Below, piece by piece: positions 17,339 through 27,200 of a stretch of DNA of 64,000 bases. The notes under the pieces were generated by a model. That model was given only the letters and a program-made list of their open reading frames with translations, did not search any database and was not told where the DNA came from. Both the position numbers and the translations under genes were made by a program. The stretch's first letter is position 1; each line of letters opens with the position of its first letter. Origin of the DNA: Streptomyces sp. NBC_01237 (GTDB lineage: Bacteria; Actinomycetota; Actinomycetes; Streptomycetales; Streptomycetaceae); contig NZ_CP108508.1 in NCBI RefSeq assembly GCF_035917275.1, forward strand, positions 7,006,001 through 7,070,000, written 5' to 3'.

Positions 17339-18268
17339 GTGACCGATCGCCTGGGCTTCAGTCTTACGCAACTGCGATATTTTGTTGTATCCGCTGAACT
17401 CGGCAACATATCGGAGGCCGCGGAGAAGCTGTGTGCGTCACAGTCAACGGTTTCGTCGGCGGTGATGAGGCTGGAACGCCAGCTCGGTGTGCAGCTGCTT
17501 CTTCGCCATCACGCCCGCGGGGTCACCCTCACTCCCAGCGGTCGGCACCTCCTGGGCGAGGCGCGTGCGTTGCTGGGGCAGGCCCTGAGCCTCAAGGCCC
17601 AGGGTGACGCCCTGGCGAGCGATACCGCCGGCCGGCTCGACGTCGGATTCTTCTCCTCGATCGCCCCCTTTCTGCTGCCCCTGGTCCACCGCACGACCAA
17701 GGAGCGGCATGTCGCACTGCAGTTGAACGTCTACGAGGAATCCGCGGACCGGCTCCTGGAGTTCTTGCAGGACGGCCGATGCGAACTGGCGGTGACGTAT
17801 GACTTCTTGTCCGTCGGCGCCAGGTTTCACCCGCTGGCCGATCTGCCCGTGCACGCCCTGGTCGCCGACAGCGATCCGATGGGCAGGGCAGGCTTCATCG
17901 GGTTGAGTGAATTGGCCGCCCGTCCGCTGATCGCTCTGAACGCTCCGGCCGTACTCCAGCATTTCGAGATGATGTTCGCTCGTGCCGGCGTCTCCATGCC
18001 GCAGGTGATGACGACCACGAGCATGGAGACGATGCGCGGGCTGGTCGCCGAGGGTTCCGGGTTCGCTCTCATGTACCAACGCGCTTCGCACACGATGACG
18101 TTGGGCGGCGGAAGGGTGCGGGCGGTCGAGATCGCCGGGGACATTCCCTCCGTGTCCCTCGGTGTGGCCATGATGCCCGATCTGACGCTGAGCAGCCGCG
18201 GCAGGGCCTTCTTCGAAGTGCTGAGATCGACGGTCTCGACCGGCCACGAAGTGCATTCCCTCGTGTGA
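17339..18268 (+). CDS. LysR-type transcriptional regulator
   Basis: A 309-residue LysR regulator. The N-terminal winged helix-turn-helix is clear (LTQLRYFVVSAELGNISEAA, then ASQSTVSSAVMRLERQLG), and the rest is a substrate-binding-like effector domain (DVGFFSSIAPFLLPLV; GLVAEGSGFALMYQR). It starts at GTG 17339 with GGAAG six bases upstream. It is immediately followed by, and almost touches, the condensation-domain gene, so it is likely co-transcribed and may be the cluster-situated regulator of 18310-28088. The effector ligand is unknown. The AT-richer region just upstream may hold its autoregulatory T-N11-A site. Confidence 0.93.
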   Translation: MTDRLGFSLTQLRYFVVSAELGNISEAAEKLCASQSTVSSAVMRLERQLGVQLLLRHHARGVTLTPSGRHLLGEARALLGQALSLKAQGDALASDTAGRLDVGFFSSIAPFLLPLVHRTTKERHVALQLNVYEESADRLLEFLQDGRCELAVTYDFLSVGARFHPLADLPVHALVADSDPMGRAGFIGLSELAARPLIALNAPAVLQHFEMMFARAGVSMPQVMTTTSMETMRGLVAEGSGFALMYQRASHTMTLGGGRVRAVEIAGDIPSVSLGVAMMPDLTLSSRGRAFFEVLRSTVSTGHEVHSLV

Positions 18269-18309
18269 ACCGGAAGACCCTTCGGCGTAACCGTCGAGAA
18301 GAAATCCAT

Positions 18310-20157
18310 GTGACCGTCGAGGAGTCTCCCGTGCAGCCCACTTACGGTACGAAGAGCGGTGCCGAGCAGGTCGTCGTCCTCTCCGCGAGCACGCCCGAAC
18401 AGCTCACGGCGTCCGTCGACCGGCTGGCCGGGTTCCTCGACCGTCACCCCGACACCGACCTCGCCGACCTGGCCTTCACGCTCCAGGCCGGACGGACGGC
18501 GATGACCGAGCGGTACGCGGTCGTGGTGTCGTCGACCGCGGAACTGCGGACCAGCCTGCGTACGGGCCGGGGACGCCGGGGCACCGTGGAGGCTTCCGGC
18601 GGTCTGCTCGCGCAGATCACCGGCGGCAGCGCGCTGCCGGAACTGCTGGTGCAGCGGTGGATCGCCGCCGGGAGGCTGTCCAGCCTCGCGGCACTGTGGG
18701 CGTCGGGCGTCGAGGTGGACTGGGAGCGCCTGCACCGGGGCGCGCCACGCCGGGTCGTGCCGCTGCCGACGTACCCGTTCGCCCTCCGGCTCACCGACGC
18801 CCCGCGCGAGGAGTCCGGCGACGCCCTCTCCGTCGCCCCGCCCCGTGACAGCGCATCCGTCGACGGCCCGCGCCCCCGCCTGCTCACGGGCACGGAGGGC
18901 GAACGGTGGAACCTCTCGCGCGGTCAACTGACCATGTACCGGGACCAGCAGCGCTGGTCGGAGCCGACCGCCTTCAACCTCCCGATCCTCTTCGAGATCC
19001 ACGGCAGCCTGGACGAGGCGGCCCTGGAGCGGGCCATCCGCGCCCAGACGGAGATCCACCCCGTGCTGAGCGCGGTCTTCGGCGAGCGGGACGGCGTGCC
19101 GTACATGGACATCGACCCGGCCCGGGGCCCGTCGTTCGACCGGGTCGACCTCGTGGCCACCTCACGCGTCGGGCAACTGGCCGAGTTGCGGGCACTGGTC
19201 GACGTCCCGTTCGACCTGGCCACCGGCCCGCTGGTCCGGACGCACCTGGTTTCCCTTGCCGGGCAGCGTCGCCTTCTGATGATCACCGTGCACCACATCC
19301 TGATGGACGGGACGTCGACAGCGGTCCTGATCCGCACGCTCAAGGACGCCTACCGGGGCGGGGGAAGCCTGAGCCGGGCCACCTACGGCGACTTCGTCGT
19401 CTGGGAGGAGGCGATGCTCGGCGGCCGAGGAGCGCAGCGGCACCGGGACTACTGGGTCCGTGAGCTGGCAGGGCCGCGTACGGCGCCCGCGCTGCCGTAC
19501 GACCGTCCGTTCGACCCGAAGCGCATGCCTCGTGTGGACGTGGCGATGATCAAGCTGTCGCCGACGCTGGTCACCGCACTCGCCGACAGGGCGAGGGAAC
19601 ACCGGGTCAGCGTCGCCACCGTGCTGTTCGCGACGCACGCGCGGTTCCTGCACCGGCTGACCGGACAGAGCGACCTGATCCTCGGCCTGACCGCGGCCGC
19701 CCGCTACGAGGAGCGGTTCAAGGACGTGGTCGGCCAGTTCGTGAACTGCCTGCCCATCCGCTGCGAGGCCACCGGCGCCTTTCCCGAGCTGCTCAGATCC
19801 ATGCAGCGCAAGATGGTCGCCGGTATCGAGCACGGCGCCTATCCACTGCTGGAGATCACCCGCGCGCTGGGAGCGGAGCACGAACCGCTGGTGCTGACCA
19901 ACTTCCTGTTCCAGAACTTCGACGGCGCCGACCTGCTCACCAACGATGCCCCGGCCGGCCGGGGCGAGTTGGACCTGCGGATGTTCGACGACCTGCCCTA
20001 CGCCGGAGAGTATGTGCTTTCGATGGAGTTCTATCGGGAGGGCGAAGGGTACAAGGTGTTTCTCAAATACGACGCGAACGTATTCGACGAAGCCACGGCG
20101 CAACGCATGATCGGCGAGTGGCATTCGGTCATCGAGAACGAGCTGGGTGCGCAGTAG
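18310..20157 (+). CDS. Ketosynthase-linker plus NRPS condensation-domain protein
   Basis: About 615 residues in two parts. Residues ~15-165 match the region that follows a ketosynthase in trans-AT polyketide synthases: VVVLSASTPEQLTASVDRL, then LADLAFTLQAGRTAM, ending VPLPTYPFALRL. No ketosynthase domain precedes it. Residues ~185-615 are a condensation (C) domain with the intact motif HHILMDG at about 328, plus a YRDQQRWSEPTAFNLP-like entry motif and VGQFVNCLPIRC. The C domain would join or release an acyl chain with an amine or alcohol. The start is uncertain: GTG 18310 has a GAGAAG before it, while GTG 18265 would overlap the LysR stop. It looks like a module tail that became a free-standing gene. 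It is followed at once by an inverted repeat. Confidence 0.85.
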   Translation: MTVEESPVQPTYGTKSGAEQVVVLSASTPEQLTASVDRLAGFLDRHPDTDLADLAFTLQAGRTAMTERYAVVVSSTAELRTSLRTGRGRRGTVEASGGLLAQITGGSALPELLVQRWIAAGRLSSLAALWASGVEVDWERLHRGAPRRVVPLPTYPFALRLTDAPREESGDALSVAPPRDSASVDGPRPRLLTGTEGERWNLSRGQLTMYRDQQRWSEPTAFNLPILFEIHGSLDEAALERAIRAQTEIHPVLSAVFGERDGVPYMDIDPARGPSFDRVDLVATSRVGQLAELRALVDVPFDLATGPLVRTHLVSLAGQRRLLMITVHHILMDGTSTAVLIRTLKDAYRGGGSLSRATYGDFVVWEEAMLGGRGAQRHRDYWVRELAGPRTAPALPYDRPFDPKRMPRVDVAMIKLSPTLVTALADRAREHRVSVATVLFATHARFLHRLTGQSDLILGLTAAARYEERFKDVVGQFVNCLPIRCEATGAFPELLRSMQRKMVAGIEHGAYPLLEITRALGAEHEPLVLTNFLFQNFDGADLLTNDAPAGRGELDLRMFDDLPYAGEYVLSMEFYREGEGYKVFLKYDANVFDEATAQRMIGEWHSVIENELGAQ

Positions 20158-20213
20158 GGGCTGTCCCGTAATCCCTGGTGGATCAGCGCCCGCCGGGGAT
20201 TACGGGACAGCCC
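20158..20213. repeat. 18-bp perfect inverted repeat with IS-end-like sequence
   Basis: Arms 20158-20175 and 20196-20213 are exact reverse complements (GGGCTGTCCCGTAATCCC) around 20 bases. It begins at the stop codon of the condensation-domain gene, so it could act as a terminator. About 31 of 33 bases of its left side match the right end of the element at 22638-22800, so it looks like a collapsed IS or MITE end. Confidence 0.75.
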
Positions 20214-20356
20214 TCGGGGAGTAGCGCGGTCGCTGCCGCGTTTCCCTGGAAGGCGCCTTCGGCCATGAGCCGCCGGCGCCACCGAGCCGGGTTCGTCCTC
20301 CGTCATCATGACGAACCCGGCGTCGGTATCGGGCACTGTCCGTACGAGGGCGGCCG

Positions 20357-21445
20357 TCAGACCAGGGTCTTGAGCACGGCCGGGTCGTAGGGCGCGGTCG
20401 GGGCCGGCTCGCCTCGCAGCGTCTTCACCGCCCAGTCCGGGTTGGCCAGCAGCGTCCTGCCCACCGCGACGAGGTCGAACTCGTCGCGCCCCAGACGGGC
20501 CACCAGCTCGTCGATGCCGGTCACACCCGCCTTCGTGGTGAAGCCCTGGGTGAAGTCGCCCTCGCCGTACTGCTGGTTCAGGCCGACCGAGCCGACCGTC
20601 ACGGTGGCCTTGCCGCTGAGCTTGCGCACCCAGCCGGCCAGGTTGAGGCCGCTGCCGTCGAACTCGGGCTGCCAGTAGCGGCGTGTGGAGGCGTGGAACG
20701 CGTCGACACCGGCCTCGGCCAGCGGGGTCAGCAACTGCGCCAGCTCGTCCGGACTTTCCGCGGTCCGGGCCTCGTATCTGCCGACCTTCCACTGGGAGAG
20801 CCGGAAGAAGACCGGGAATCCCGGACTGACGACGGCACGGATCGCCTGCACGATCTCGGAGCCGAAGCGGGCGCGGGAGGCCGCGGCGCCGCCGTAGCGG
20901 TCCGTACGCCGATTGGTACCGCTCCACAGGAAGTCGTCGATCAAGTAGCCGTGCGCACCGTGCAGTTCGATGCCGTCGAACCCTAGTCGCTCGGCGGCCG
21001 CGGCGGCCTCCGCGAAGGCGGCCACCGTGTCGTCGATGTCCTTCTGGGTCATGGCTCTCCCCGTCGGGGCACCGTCCAGCCCGAGACCGGACGGCCCCTC
21101 GGCGGGCGGCTCGGCGACGGTGCGCACCACTCCGGTGTGCCACAGCTGCGGAATGATCTTGCCGCCGGACTGGTGCACCCGCCGCACCACGTGCGCCCAG
21201 CCGGCGAGGGGCTCCTCACCGTAGAAGTGGGGAACGTCCGCGTACGCACCGGCGGCGGCGCGGTTGACGTAGGTGCCCTCGGTGATGATCAGCCCGACCT
21301 GGTTGGCCGCCCGGCGGGCGTAGTACTCCGCGACGTCCGGGCCCGGCACGCCGCCGGGGGACTGCATTCTGGTCATCGGGGCCATCACGATTCGGTTGGG
21401 AAGCATGAGATCGCCCACGGTGAACGGCTCGCCCAGGCTGGCCAT
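20357..21445 (-). CDS. Old yellow enzyme family ene-reductase (NADH:flavin oxidoreductase)
   Basis: A 362-residue FMN-dependent TIM-barrel enzyme that typically reduces activated C=C bonds with NAD(P)H. Seen: LMLPNRIVMAPMTRMQSPGG at the N-terminus, IIPQLWHTGVV, the His pair in GIELHGAHGYLIDDFLWSGT, NRRTDRYGG and LVAVGRTLLANPDW. The catalytic proton donor Tyr region (HGYL) is intact. The ATG at 21445 has GGAGGA four bases upstream; the longer frame to 21550 is discarded. It is leftward, opposite to its neighbours, and divergent from the SDR gene. As part of the cluster it may reduce an enoyl or enone intermediate; the substrate is unknown. Confidence 0.93.
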   Translation of the reverse strand: MASLGEPFTVGDLMLPNRIVMAPMTRMQSPGGVPGPDVAEYYARRAANQVGLIITEGTYVNRAAAGAYADVPHFYGEEPLAGWAHVVRRVHQSGGKIIPQLWHTGVVRTVAEPPAEGPSGLGLDGAPTGRAMTQKDIDDTVAAFAEAAAAAERLGFDGIELHGAHGYLIDDFLWSGTNRRTDRYGGAAASRARFGSEIVQAIRAVVSPGFPVFFRLSQWKVGRYEARTAESPDELAQLLTPLAEAGVDAFHASTRRYWQPEFDGSGLNLAGWVRKLSGKATVTVGSVGLNQQYGEGDFTQGFTTKAGVTGIDELVARLGRDEFDLVAVGRTLLANPDWAVKTLRGEPAPTAPYDPAVLKTLV

Positions 21446-21829
21446 TGTTCCTCCCGAGTTGTCGGCACAACTTTCATAAACATTCCGAGTGCGCCATTTT
21501 CCCCAACTGGCAAATCGCCTTCCGCTCTGCGGAAAACGTTGTGGCCGCACATCGGTAGTTCATGATTATCGGCCCTGCTGATCGTCACGTCCAGTCGCCA
21601 ATGATGGGGCGGAGGTGTCGATCGGCCATGGATCGCATGAGGCGATCCAATGCATCGACATAATCAGCTTGACCATGTCAGCGAGATCATTGATAGTGGT
21701 TCAAGTGATTCCGCGTCGCCATGATCGACTGGAATGAACTCCCATTCTGAAACGCAACCGAGAATTGTTTCTTCTTGCCGGTCAATGTCGCGGACAGGGT
21801 TGTTGGGACAGGAAAGGGGGGAATTCGGA
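21446..21829. other. Divergent promoter region between ene-reductase and SDR
   Basis: This 384-base spacer is clearly more A+T-rich than its surroundings (runs such as CATGATTATCGG, AGATCATTGATAGTGG). It is a likely two-way promoter and target of a cluster regulator. An 8-bp inverted repeat lies at 21629-21649. No gene is seen. Confidence 0.6.
21629..21649. promoter_or_regulatory. Candidate operator in the OYE/SDR divergent promoter
   Basis: TGGATCGC and GCGATCCA are perfect arms around five bases (ATGAG). The dyad lies about 180 bases from each start codon, a fitting place for a regulator such as the LysR protein, though LysR sites are usually less regular. Confidence 0.35.
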
Positions 21830-22615
21830 ATGAGTCAGAATCGCCTTGCCGCACAGATTCCCGAAGATGTGGAAGGCAAGCGGGTCGTGGTCACCGGCGG
21901 AAGCCGCGGGATCGGTGCGGCCATCGTGCAGAACTTGCTCGACGCCGGCGCCAGCGTTGTCACCTCCGCCCGTAACGCCACGGAAGACACCCCGTCCGAA
22001 GCCACGTTCGTGAAAGCCGACCTCAGTACTCCCGACGGTGTGCGCGCGTTCGCGGAAGCCGCGCTGGACACGCTCGGCGGAGTGGACATCATCGTCAACA
22101 ACGCGGGTGGGTGTCGCGCCTTCCAGAGCGCGCTGGACATCGAGAACGACTGGCAGTACACGATGGACATCAATTTTCTCGCCGCCGTCCGGATCAATTC
22201 CGCACTCGTTCCCTCCATGCGTGCGAGTGGGGGCGGGGTCGTCGTACATGTCTCGTCCATCGCCACGATTTCCTCCTACCCGATGATCCTGCATTACGCT
22301 GCCGCCAAGTCCGCACTCGAGACATACAGCAAAGGCCTCGCGGTCGAGTTGGCGCCGCAAGGCATCCGTGTCGTCGCGCTCTCCCTGGGGAATGTGATGA
22401 CACCGGGAGCGGACGAGGCGCGCGACAGGATTGTTGATTATCTCGGCAGCGACGCGGATGCGGATGCGGCCGATTGGGCCGATGAAATTCCGCTCGGCCG
22501 GCTCGGCCAGGCGCAGGACATCGCCGACGCGGTCGGCTTCCTCGTCTCCCCGCGCGCCTCGTGGATCACCGGCAGCACCCTCGTCATCGACGGCGGGCGG
22601 ATCGCCGCCCTGTGA
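21830..22615 (+). CDS. Short-chain dehydrogenase/reductase (SDR)
   Basis: A 261-residue classical SDR oxidoreductase using NAD(P). Seen: the cofactor motif [15 protein letters not shown] near residue 20, [10 protein letters not shown], catalytic Ser in [13 protein letters not shown] and YAAAK (YxxxK). The C-terminal [11 protein letters not shown] is typical. The start is ATG 21830, preceded by GGAAAGGGGGG; a longer frame to 21734 has no good start. It probably oxidises or reduces an alcohol/ketone in the pathway. It is followed after 22 bases by the IS-like element, then by the P450 gene. The Gly-rich motif favours NADPH only weakly, so the cofactor is left open. Confidence 0.94.
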   Translation: MSQNRLAAQIPEDVEGKRVVVTGGSRGIGAAIVQNLLDAGASVVTSARNATEDTPSEATFVKADLSTPDGVRAFAEAALDTLGGVDIIVNNAGGCRAFQSALDIENDWQYTMDINFLAAVRINSALVPSMRASGGGVVVHVSSIATISSYPMILHYAAAKSALETYSKGLAVELAPQGIRVVALSLGNVMTPGADEARDRIVDYLGSDADADAADWADEIPLGRLGQAQDIADAVGFLVSPRASWITGSTLVIDGGRIAAL

Positions 22616-22637
22616 CCTGCGGCGAAGCGGTCGCCCC

Positions 22638-22800
22638 GAGGACTGTCCCGAAATCCCTGGCGGGCGCGCGACGGCGGCTACGGCACCTCGCGGCGTTGTC
22701 GGAACGCCCGCATGCAACCCGTATGCGGACCTCCCTCCGCCCTGCGACGCACCGCATCCGACGCCGCGCGCCGATCCACCAGGGATGACGGGACAGCCCT
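22638..22800. mobile_element. MITE-like or IS-remnant element with 22-bp terminal inverted repeats
   Basis: The left end 22638-22659 and right end 22779-22800 (as reverse complement) match at 19 of 22 positions around GGxCTGTCCCG. The right end also matches the repeat at 20158. It holds no transposase; 163 bases is MITE-sized. I see no clear target-site duplication. Ends of this kind (GGGCTGTCCCGTAATC) are, as I recall, found on IS5-group elements of Streptomyces. It separates the SDR gene from the P450 gene. Confidence 0.6.
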
Positions 22801-22888
22801 TGGACGAACCACCAGAACCACGAACACCGTTGGACCATCACCACGCATTCATCGGTATCCGTTTGCCAGGACTGGAAGGACTGACACG

Positions 22889-24085
22889 ATGACCGCGACA
22901 GGGGAAGGGGTTCGGGCCTACCCGTTCGGTCCGATCGACCGACTCGACGTGGACCCGAAGCTGGCCGAGATCTGTGCCGAGCAGCCGGTACTGCGCGTGA
23001 GCCTGCCCTTCGGCGGCGACGCCTGGCTGGTCACGCGGCACGCGGACGTCAAGGTGGTACTGGCCGACCCCCGGTTCAGCCGGGCCGCCGCCGTGGGCGA
23101 TCATGTGCCCCGCACGGTGGCCGTCGGTCTGCCCAGCACCTCCATGCTGAGCATGGACCCGCCGGAGCACAGCAGGCTGCGGCGCCGGGTGGCCAACGCG
23201 TTCACCGTGCGCCGTATCGAAGCGCTGCGCCCGCGCGCCCAGCAGATCGTGGACGGCCTGGTCGACACCATGATCGCCGCAGGACCGTCCGCCGATCTCA
23301 CCAGGACACTGACCTGGCCGCTGCCGATCACGGTGATCTGCGAACTGCTCGGTGTACCCGTCGCCGACCGCGACCGGTTCAACGACTGGGTCGACGGCCT
23401 GCTGATGCTGTCCGACCCGGCGCAGTCCGCGCAGGCCCGGGGCCATCTCAACGAATACCTCGCCGGTCTGATCGCCGTCCGCCGCGCCGACCCCACCGAC
23501 GACCTGCTCGGCGAGCTGGTCACCGTACGGGAGGAAAAGGACCTGCTCGCCGAGGATGACCTGGTCAGCCTCGGGGTCAGCCTGCTGTCCGCCGGGCAGG
23601 AGGCCACCGCCAACCAGCTCGGCAACTTCGTCTACACGCTGCTGACCAACCCCCACCTCTGGCAGGACCTCGTCGACGATCCCGGCTTGATACCGGACGC
23701 GGTGGAGGAACTCTCCCGGATCATCCCGATCAGCGCGACCGCGGGCTTCACCCGCATCGCCACCGAGGACGTGGAACTGAGCGGGCAGATCGTCCGCGCC
23801 GGCGACGCGGTGGTCGCCGAGCTGGGACTGGCCAACCGGGACCCCGAGGTGTTCGACCACCCCGAGGAGATCGACTTCCACCGGGGGGCCGTTCCGCACC
23901 TCACCTTCGGGCACGGTGTGCACCACTGCCTCGGCGCCCAGTTGGCCAGGATGGAGCTGCGCATCGTGCTGGAGACCCTGATCCGCCGCCTGCCCGGCCT
24001 GCGCCTCGCGGTGCCGGTCGACCAGATGTCGTGGCGGACCGAACGCCTCATCCGCGGGGTGGCCGCGCTGCCGGTCACCTGGTAG
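22889..24085 (+). CDS. Cytochrome P450 monooxygenase
   Basis: A soluble bacterial class P450 of 398 residues, acting with external ferredoxin and reductase (none nearby). Seen: MDPPEHSRLRRRVANAFT (C-helix), the I-helix LLSAGQEATANQ, the ExxR motif (EELSR) and the haem-binding FGHGVHHCLGAQLAR. In the I-helix the usual acid-alcohol pair (D/E-T) reads E-A, as in the erythromycin hydroxylase EryF (AGFEAS), so the substrate's own hydroxyl may help oxygen activation. It starts at ATG 22889 with GGAAGGA 9 bases upstream. It is followed by the carboxylic acid reductase, so it probably hydroxylates or oxidises the same metabolite. Regiochemistry unknown. Confidence 0.95.
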   Translation: MTATGEGVRAYPFGPIDRLDVDPKLAEICAEQPVLRVSLPFGGDAWLVTRHADVKVVLADPRFSRAAAVGDHVPRTVAVGLPSTSMLSMDPPEHSRLRRRVANAFTVRRIEALRPRAQQIVDGLVDTMIAAGPSADLTRTLTWPLPITVICELLGVPVADRDRFNDWVDGLLMLSDPAQSAQARGHLNEYLAGLIAVRRADPTDDLLGELVTVREEKDLLAEDDLVSLGVSLLSAGQEATANQLGNFVYTLLTNPHLWQDLVDDPGLIPDAVEELSRIIPISATAGFTRIATEDVELSGQIVRAGDAVVAELGLANRDPEVFDHPEEIDFHRGAVPHLTFGHGVHHCLGAQLARMELRIVLETLIRRLPGLRLAVPVDQMSWRTERLIRGVAALPVTW

Positions 24086-24269
24086 CGGGACCCCCTCAGG
24101 AGTTCCACGGGCCACGGTGCCGACGCGGCGCGCGTCGACACCGTGGTCTCCGTGAGCGACGGCATACGGCTTCACACTCGGTCGGCACATGCGATGTATC
24201 TGCTATCGGCTCGGCGACGTCCATATGCGTGGCGCGCCGACATCACTGGGACGCTACGGAGGGCTGTTC

Positions 24270-27200
24270 ATGGCCGTACCACTGGACGCGATCACCGCGG
24301 CGGTGCGTGATCCGGACAAGGGGCTCGCCGAGGTCATGGCGACCGTCATGGAGGGCTACGGGGACCGGCCGGCCCTCGGCGAGCGCGCCCGGGAACCCTC
24401 GACGGCGCGTCTGCTCCCGAGGTTCGACACCGTCAGCTTCCGCGAGCTGTGGGCACGCGTCCGCGCGGTCGCCGGCAAGTGGTACCACGACCCGGACTAT
24501 CCGCTGGCCGCGGGTGACCGGATCTGCATCCTCGGCTTCACCAGCATCGACTACGCGACGCTCAGCCTGGCGTGCATCCACCTGGGCGTCGTGTCCGTGC
24601 CCCTGCAGCCCAGCGCGCCGCTGTCCCAACTGCGGCCGATCATCGCGGAGACCGAGCCGCGCGTCCTCGCCGCGAGCATCGAGCGCCTGGACACCGCTGT
24701 CGAAGCCGTGATCGAGGGAACCGCGATCGAGCGCCTGCTCGTCTTCGACTACCACCCCGACGTCGAGGACCAGCGCGACGCCTTCGCGTCCGCCCGGCGT
24801 CGCCTGGCCGAAGCCGGCAGTCAGGTGGTCATCGACACGCTGGCCGCCGTGACCGAGGACGGAGCCGGGCTGCCACAACCTCCCCTGTTCACCGCCGAGC
24901 CGGGCGACGATCCGCTGGCCATGCTCATCTACACCTCCGGCAGTACCGGGACCCCCAAGGGGGCCATGTACACACAGCGGCTGGTCGGCACCGCGTGGTA
25001 CGGGTTCACCTACGGGGCGGCGGACGGGCCCGTGGTCTGCATCCACTACATGCCGCAGAGCCACCTGGCCGGCTGTTATGCGCTGATGGGCTCGCTCGCC
25101 CGGGGCGGTGTCGGCTACTTCACCGCCAGGAGCGACCTGTCCACCCTGTTCGAGGACATCGCGCTGGTCCGCCCCACGGAACTGACCATGGTTCCGCGCG
25201 TGTGCGACATGCTCTTCCAGCAGTACCAGAGCGAACTGGACCGGCGGGCCGGCGAGCCGGGTGACCTGGAGACAGCGGTCAAGACGGACCTGCGGGAGAA
25301 CTTCCTGGGCGGGCGCGTCACCAAGGCACTGGTCGGGACCGCACCGCTGTCCGCCGAGATCGCGGCCTTCGTCGCGTCCTGCCTGGACGTCCACCTCCAC
25401 ATCGGTTTCGGTTCCACCGAAGCCGGTGGCCTGCTGCTCGACTCGGTGGTGCAGCGCCCGCCGGTGATCGACTACAAACTGGCCGACGTCCCGGAACTGG
25501 GCTACTTCTCCACGGACCTGCCGCACCCGCGCGGGGAACTGCTGCTCAAGACAAGTGCCATCATCCCCGGGTACTACAAGCGGCCCGAGATCACCGCCGC
25601 GGTCTTCGACGAGGACGGCTACTACCGCACCGGCGACGTCATGGCCGAGCTCGGACCCGACCGACTGGCCTACGTCGACCGCACCAAGGACGTCCTGAAG
25701 CTGTCCCAGGGCGAGTTCGTGGCCGTCTCCCGCGTGGAGACCGCCCTTCTCGGCAGCCCCCTCGTCCGGCAGATCTTCGTGTACGGCAACAGCGAGCGCG
25801 CCCACCTCCTCGCGGTGGTGGTGCCCACCCCGGACGTGCTGGCCAGGGGCGGGGAGGACATCGAGTCGCTCAAGCCGCTGCTCAGCGAGTCGCTCCAGCT
25901 GATCGCCAAGGAGGCCGAGCTCAACTCCTACGAGATCCCGCGCGACTTCCTGATCGAGACCGAACCCTTCAGCGCCGGGAACGGGCTGCTCGCCGACAGC
26001 CACAAACTGCTGCGCCCCCGGCTCAAGGAGCGCTACGGCGAGGCCCTTGAGCGGTTGTACGCCGAACTCGCCGACGGCCAGGTCACGCAGTTGCGCGAGC
26101 TGCGCCGGTCCGGGCCGGACCGGCCGGTGCTGGAAACGGTCGGCCGGGGAGCCCAGGCACTGCTGGGCTGCCCGGACACGGACCTGCGCGCCGACGCGCA
26201 CTTCACCGACCTGGGCGGGGATTCCCTGTCCGCGCTGTCCTTCTCCCACCTCATGAAGGAGATCTTCCGCATCGAGGTTCCGGTCGGGGTGGTCATCAGC
26301 CCGGCCAACGACCTGGCCCAGGTGGCGAGATACATCGAGGCGGAGCGCGCCTCCGGGGCGACCCGGCCGACGTTCGCCTCCGTACACGGCGAGAACAGCT
26401 CCGAGGTCCGCGCCGGTGACCTCACCCTGGAGAAGTTCGTCGACCCCGCGACGCTCGCCGCCGCTCCGACGCTGCCCCGCCCCGACGGTGCCGTACGGAC
26501 CGTCCTGCTGACCGGAGCCAACGGCTATCTCGGCCGGTTCCTGTGCCTGGAATGGCTGGAGCGGCTGGCGCCCGCGGGCGGCAAGCTGATCTGCGTCGTA
26601 CGCGGAAGCGACGCGGCCGCCGCGGCGGAACGGCTTGAGCGGGCCTTCGACAACGGCGACGCCGAACTGCTCCGGCGCTACCGGGAGCTGGCCGACGGGA
26701 CCCTGGAGGTCCTCGCGGCCGACCTCGGCGAACCGCACCTGGGCCTGGACGGGGGCGCGTGGAACGCGCTGGCCGACACCGTGGACCTGATCGTCCACCC
26801 GGCTGCCCTGGTCAACCATGTGCTGCCCTACGACCAGTTGTTCGGACCCAACGTCGTCGGCACGGCCGAACTGATCCGGCTGGCGCTCACCACGCGGCTC
26901 AAGCCCGTCACCTATGTGTCCACCGTCGCCGTGCGGTCCGGCGCCGCGGCCGGGGCTCTGGACGAGGACGCCGACATCCGCGGCACCAGCCCGGTGCGGC
27001 GGATCGACCGGAGTTACGCCAACGGGTACGCGACCAGCAAGTGGGCCGGCGAGGTCCTGCTCCGGGAGGCACACGACCTGTGCGGCCTGCCGGTCGTGAC
27101 CCTCCGCTCGGACATGATCCTCGCGCACAGCACCTACCAGGGGCAGCTGAACGTGCCCGACATGTTCACCCGCCTGGTGCTCAGCCTGGTCGCCACCGGC

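Noticed and set aside
16866..17342. Rightward frame just before the LysR gene
   Set aside because: Starts in the spacer without a ribosome site, has biased composition and overlaps the LysR start region.
20158..20213. Intact insertion sequence
   Set aside because: Only ends remain; no transposase between or near them.
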